Shown: positions 59,801 to 64,000 of the stretch, piece after piece
Layout of the letters: each line of letters opens with the position of its first letter
Numbering within the stretch: the first letter of the stretch is position 1
Assembly (NCBI GenBank): GCA_000310025.1
Contig: FN649733.1
Location: forward strand, 1,401,351 to 1,465,350
DNA: 64,000 bases
From: Ectocarpus siliculosus
Taxonomy: Eukaryota; Sar; Phaeophyceae; Ectocarpales; Ectocarpaceae
Direction: 5' to 3'
The notes under the pieces: generated by a model
Database searches by the model: none
Seen by the model: only the letters and a program-made list of their open reading frames with translations
What the model was told of the DNA's origin: nothing
Position numbers and translations under genes: made by a program

Positions 59801-60863
59801 TCGAAATGTTACGGACGGACTCGAATGCTCTCTGTGAGACGTTCAGGTTTTGGTTCATCTGGCCACCCTGGTCATGAGCCTACTTTGTAAGACTTAGGAA
59901 AGGCTACCCCTTGTGGAATCACTGTACTCAATCATATTCCATCCAGCGATGACCCAGCACAAAAAAAACAAGTGCGCGTGTGTTCACAAAACAGATAAAA
60001 GGTATGCTGAAATAAGGCACTCTTCCACAGCCAATGTAGTGCACATGATGCTGGCGTTGGGTACATTTACTCTTGTACGATATACAAACTATGATACGGT
60101 TAAATGGGAGAAACCCGATTCGTTCTACACGCTGATGTCGCAGTTACCAACCGGGACTGTGCTGTACAACAGCATGCAGTAGTCTCAAGAACATACAGTA
60201 GGCAACGGAACAGCAGCAGTTCGAGAGCATACTGTTATACATACAACACATACGGGATAAATCTTGAAGATTGTGTGTTCTGATTTGATAAGAGAGCGAA
60301 GATCTTTAAAACGAAGCGCATATATCATACGCGAACGCACACACACACCGCATTGCACCGAGGGGGTGTTTACCATGAGCGGCAAGGGCAGCAGTACTGC
60401 TGTCGACGGGGATGCCCCACTCCTCTTCTATCCACCTCTTTGGCAAAGTGCGCGCACTTTCCCTTGCGCTTCTGGGTATCATCGTCCGTACTGCTACGTC
60501 AGGCGTGCTGACATAGGTTGTGGACAAGATATGCAAGCATTGTGACAACGGACGGATTGTAAGATCGCCAGCGTGGTCATTACATTTGTCGACGGGTCTT
60601 CTTTCGAAAAAAAAAAGCAGGCGTTACAAAATGGGAGTTCGAGTCATCGGAAGGCCCTGGGGAGGGGGGCCGTTTTATTTGACTTGATTATAGAGAGTTC
60701 GCATTCCGCTCTACAGAATTCGCCAAAACTGAGGAGAGTTCACCGAACACAGCACATCCCTCACCCGACGTCAAACACGCACACCAGGCTCAACGCTTGC
60801 ATAGATCAAAGCGACGCTAGAGGACAGGGAGTGCAGCACAAGAGTACTACAGAAGAAAGAATC
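56858..60863. other. Gene-poor region, LINE to CDC48
   Basis: No confident exon. A pyrimidine-rich tract runs from about 57030 to 57160. A weak minus-strand candidate exon lies near 58886-59042 (VYHAYTGRR ... ERDASDDYGGILD before a GTGAGT donor), but nothing joins it and no family was recognised. C-run at 58842-58858. The right end should contain the CDC48 promoter. Confidence 0.4.
57412..57500 (+). repeat. Dispersed repeat, copy of the 3512 family
   Basis: AGTACGGACATACGG, AGTACTGGGTAGAGAGAG, CGGAACGGTTTT and GTGAAGACAACAACAAC match 3512-3590 in order and orientation. Here it ends in a short (AAC)n. Confidence 0.55.

Positions 60864-64000
<3,137 letters not shown>

Overview
The window is eukaryotic nuclear DNA. 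Every recognisable gene is split by GT-AG introns, mostly 0.3 to 1.5 kb long, and exon phases agree across nearly all junctions I checked by hand. There are no bacterial operons. Retained gene types (Dcp2, TrmO, an SDR, a very intron-rich SppA and Cdc48), the C/T-rich simple repeats and strand alternation fit a stramenopile alga, most likely a brown alga. The organism call is inference.

Layout, left to right: DCP2 mRNA-decapping Nudix hydrolase (minus, 1.1-7.6 kb); a gene-poor stretch with a SINE; a TrmO/TsaA-type tRNA methyltransferase (minus, 10.4-16.5 kb) whose introns carry a 360-bp foldback, a SINE and an assembly gap; a 610-bp imperfect foldback; a small membrane-protein exon (minus) divergent from an SDR gene (plus, 18.6-27.1 kb, nine exons, 374 aa). 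SDR intron 1 contains a 5'-truncated LINE, and its other introns hold a MITE, an inverted repeat, a SINE and several tandem or dispersed repeats. Next is a signal peptide peptidase SppA gene (plus, 28.7-46.0 kb, 24 exons, 919 aa). Then come a repeat-rich intergenic block with a MITE, an unidentified gene with a disordered middle and very acidic C-terminus (minus, 48.1-53.6 kb) that carries a second, larger member of that MITE family in an intron, a defective APE-type LINE (54.0-56.9 kb), a gene-poor 4 kb, and the first four exons of CDC48/VCP (plus, 60.9 kb to the edge).

The most interesting signal is a retrotransposition system built on poly-C. The truncated LINE and a family of about 100-145-bp SINEs end in the same roughly 50-base 3' tail followed by a C-run. 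In three insertions the target-site duplication itself begins with a C-run, so the elements appear to enter pre-existing C tracts and leave new ones behind.

Both 100-N gaps are preceded by homopolymer-rich, garbled copies of the sequence just after the gap. These look like low-quality read ends left in the assembly rather than biology. The DCP2 C-terminus also appears frameshifted at a C-run. Exon models come from splice phase and family motifs read by eye; no search or alignment was run.
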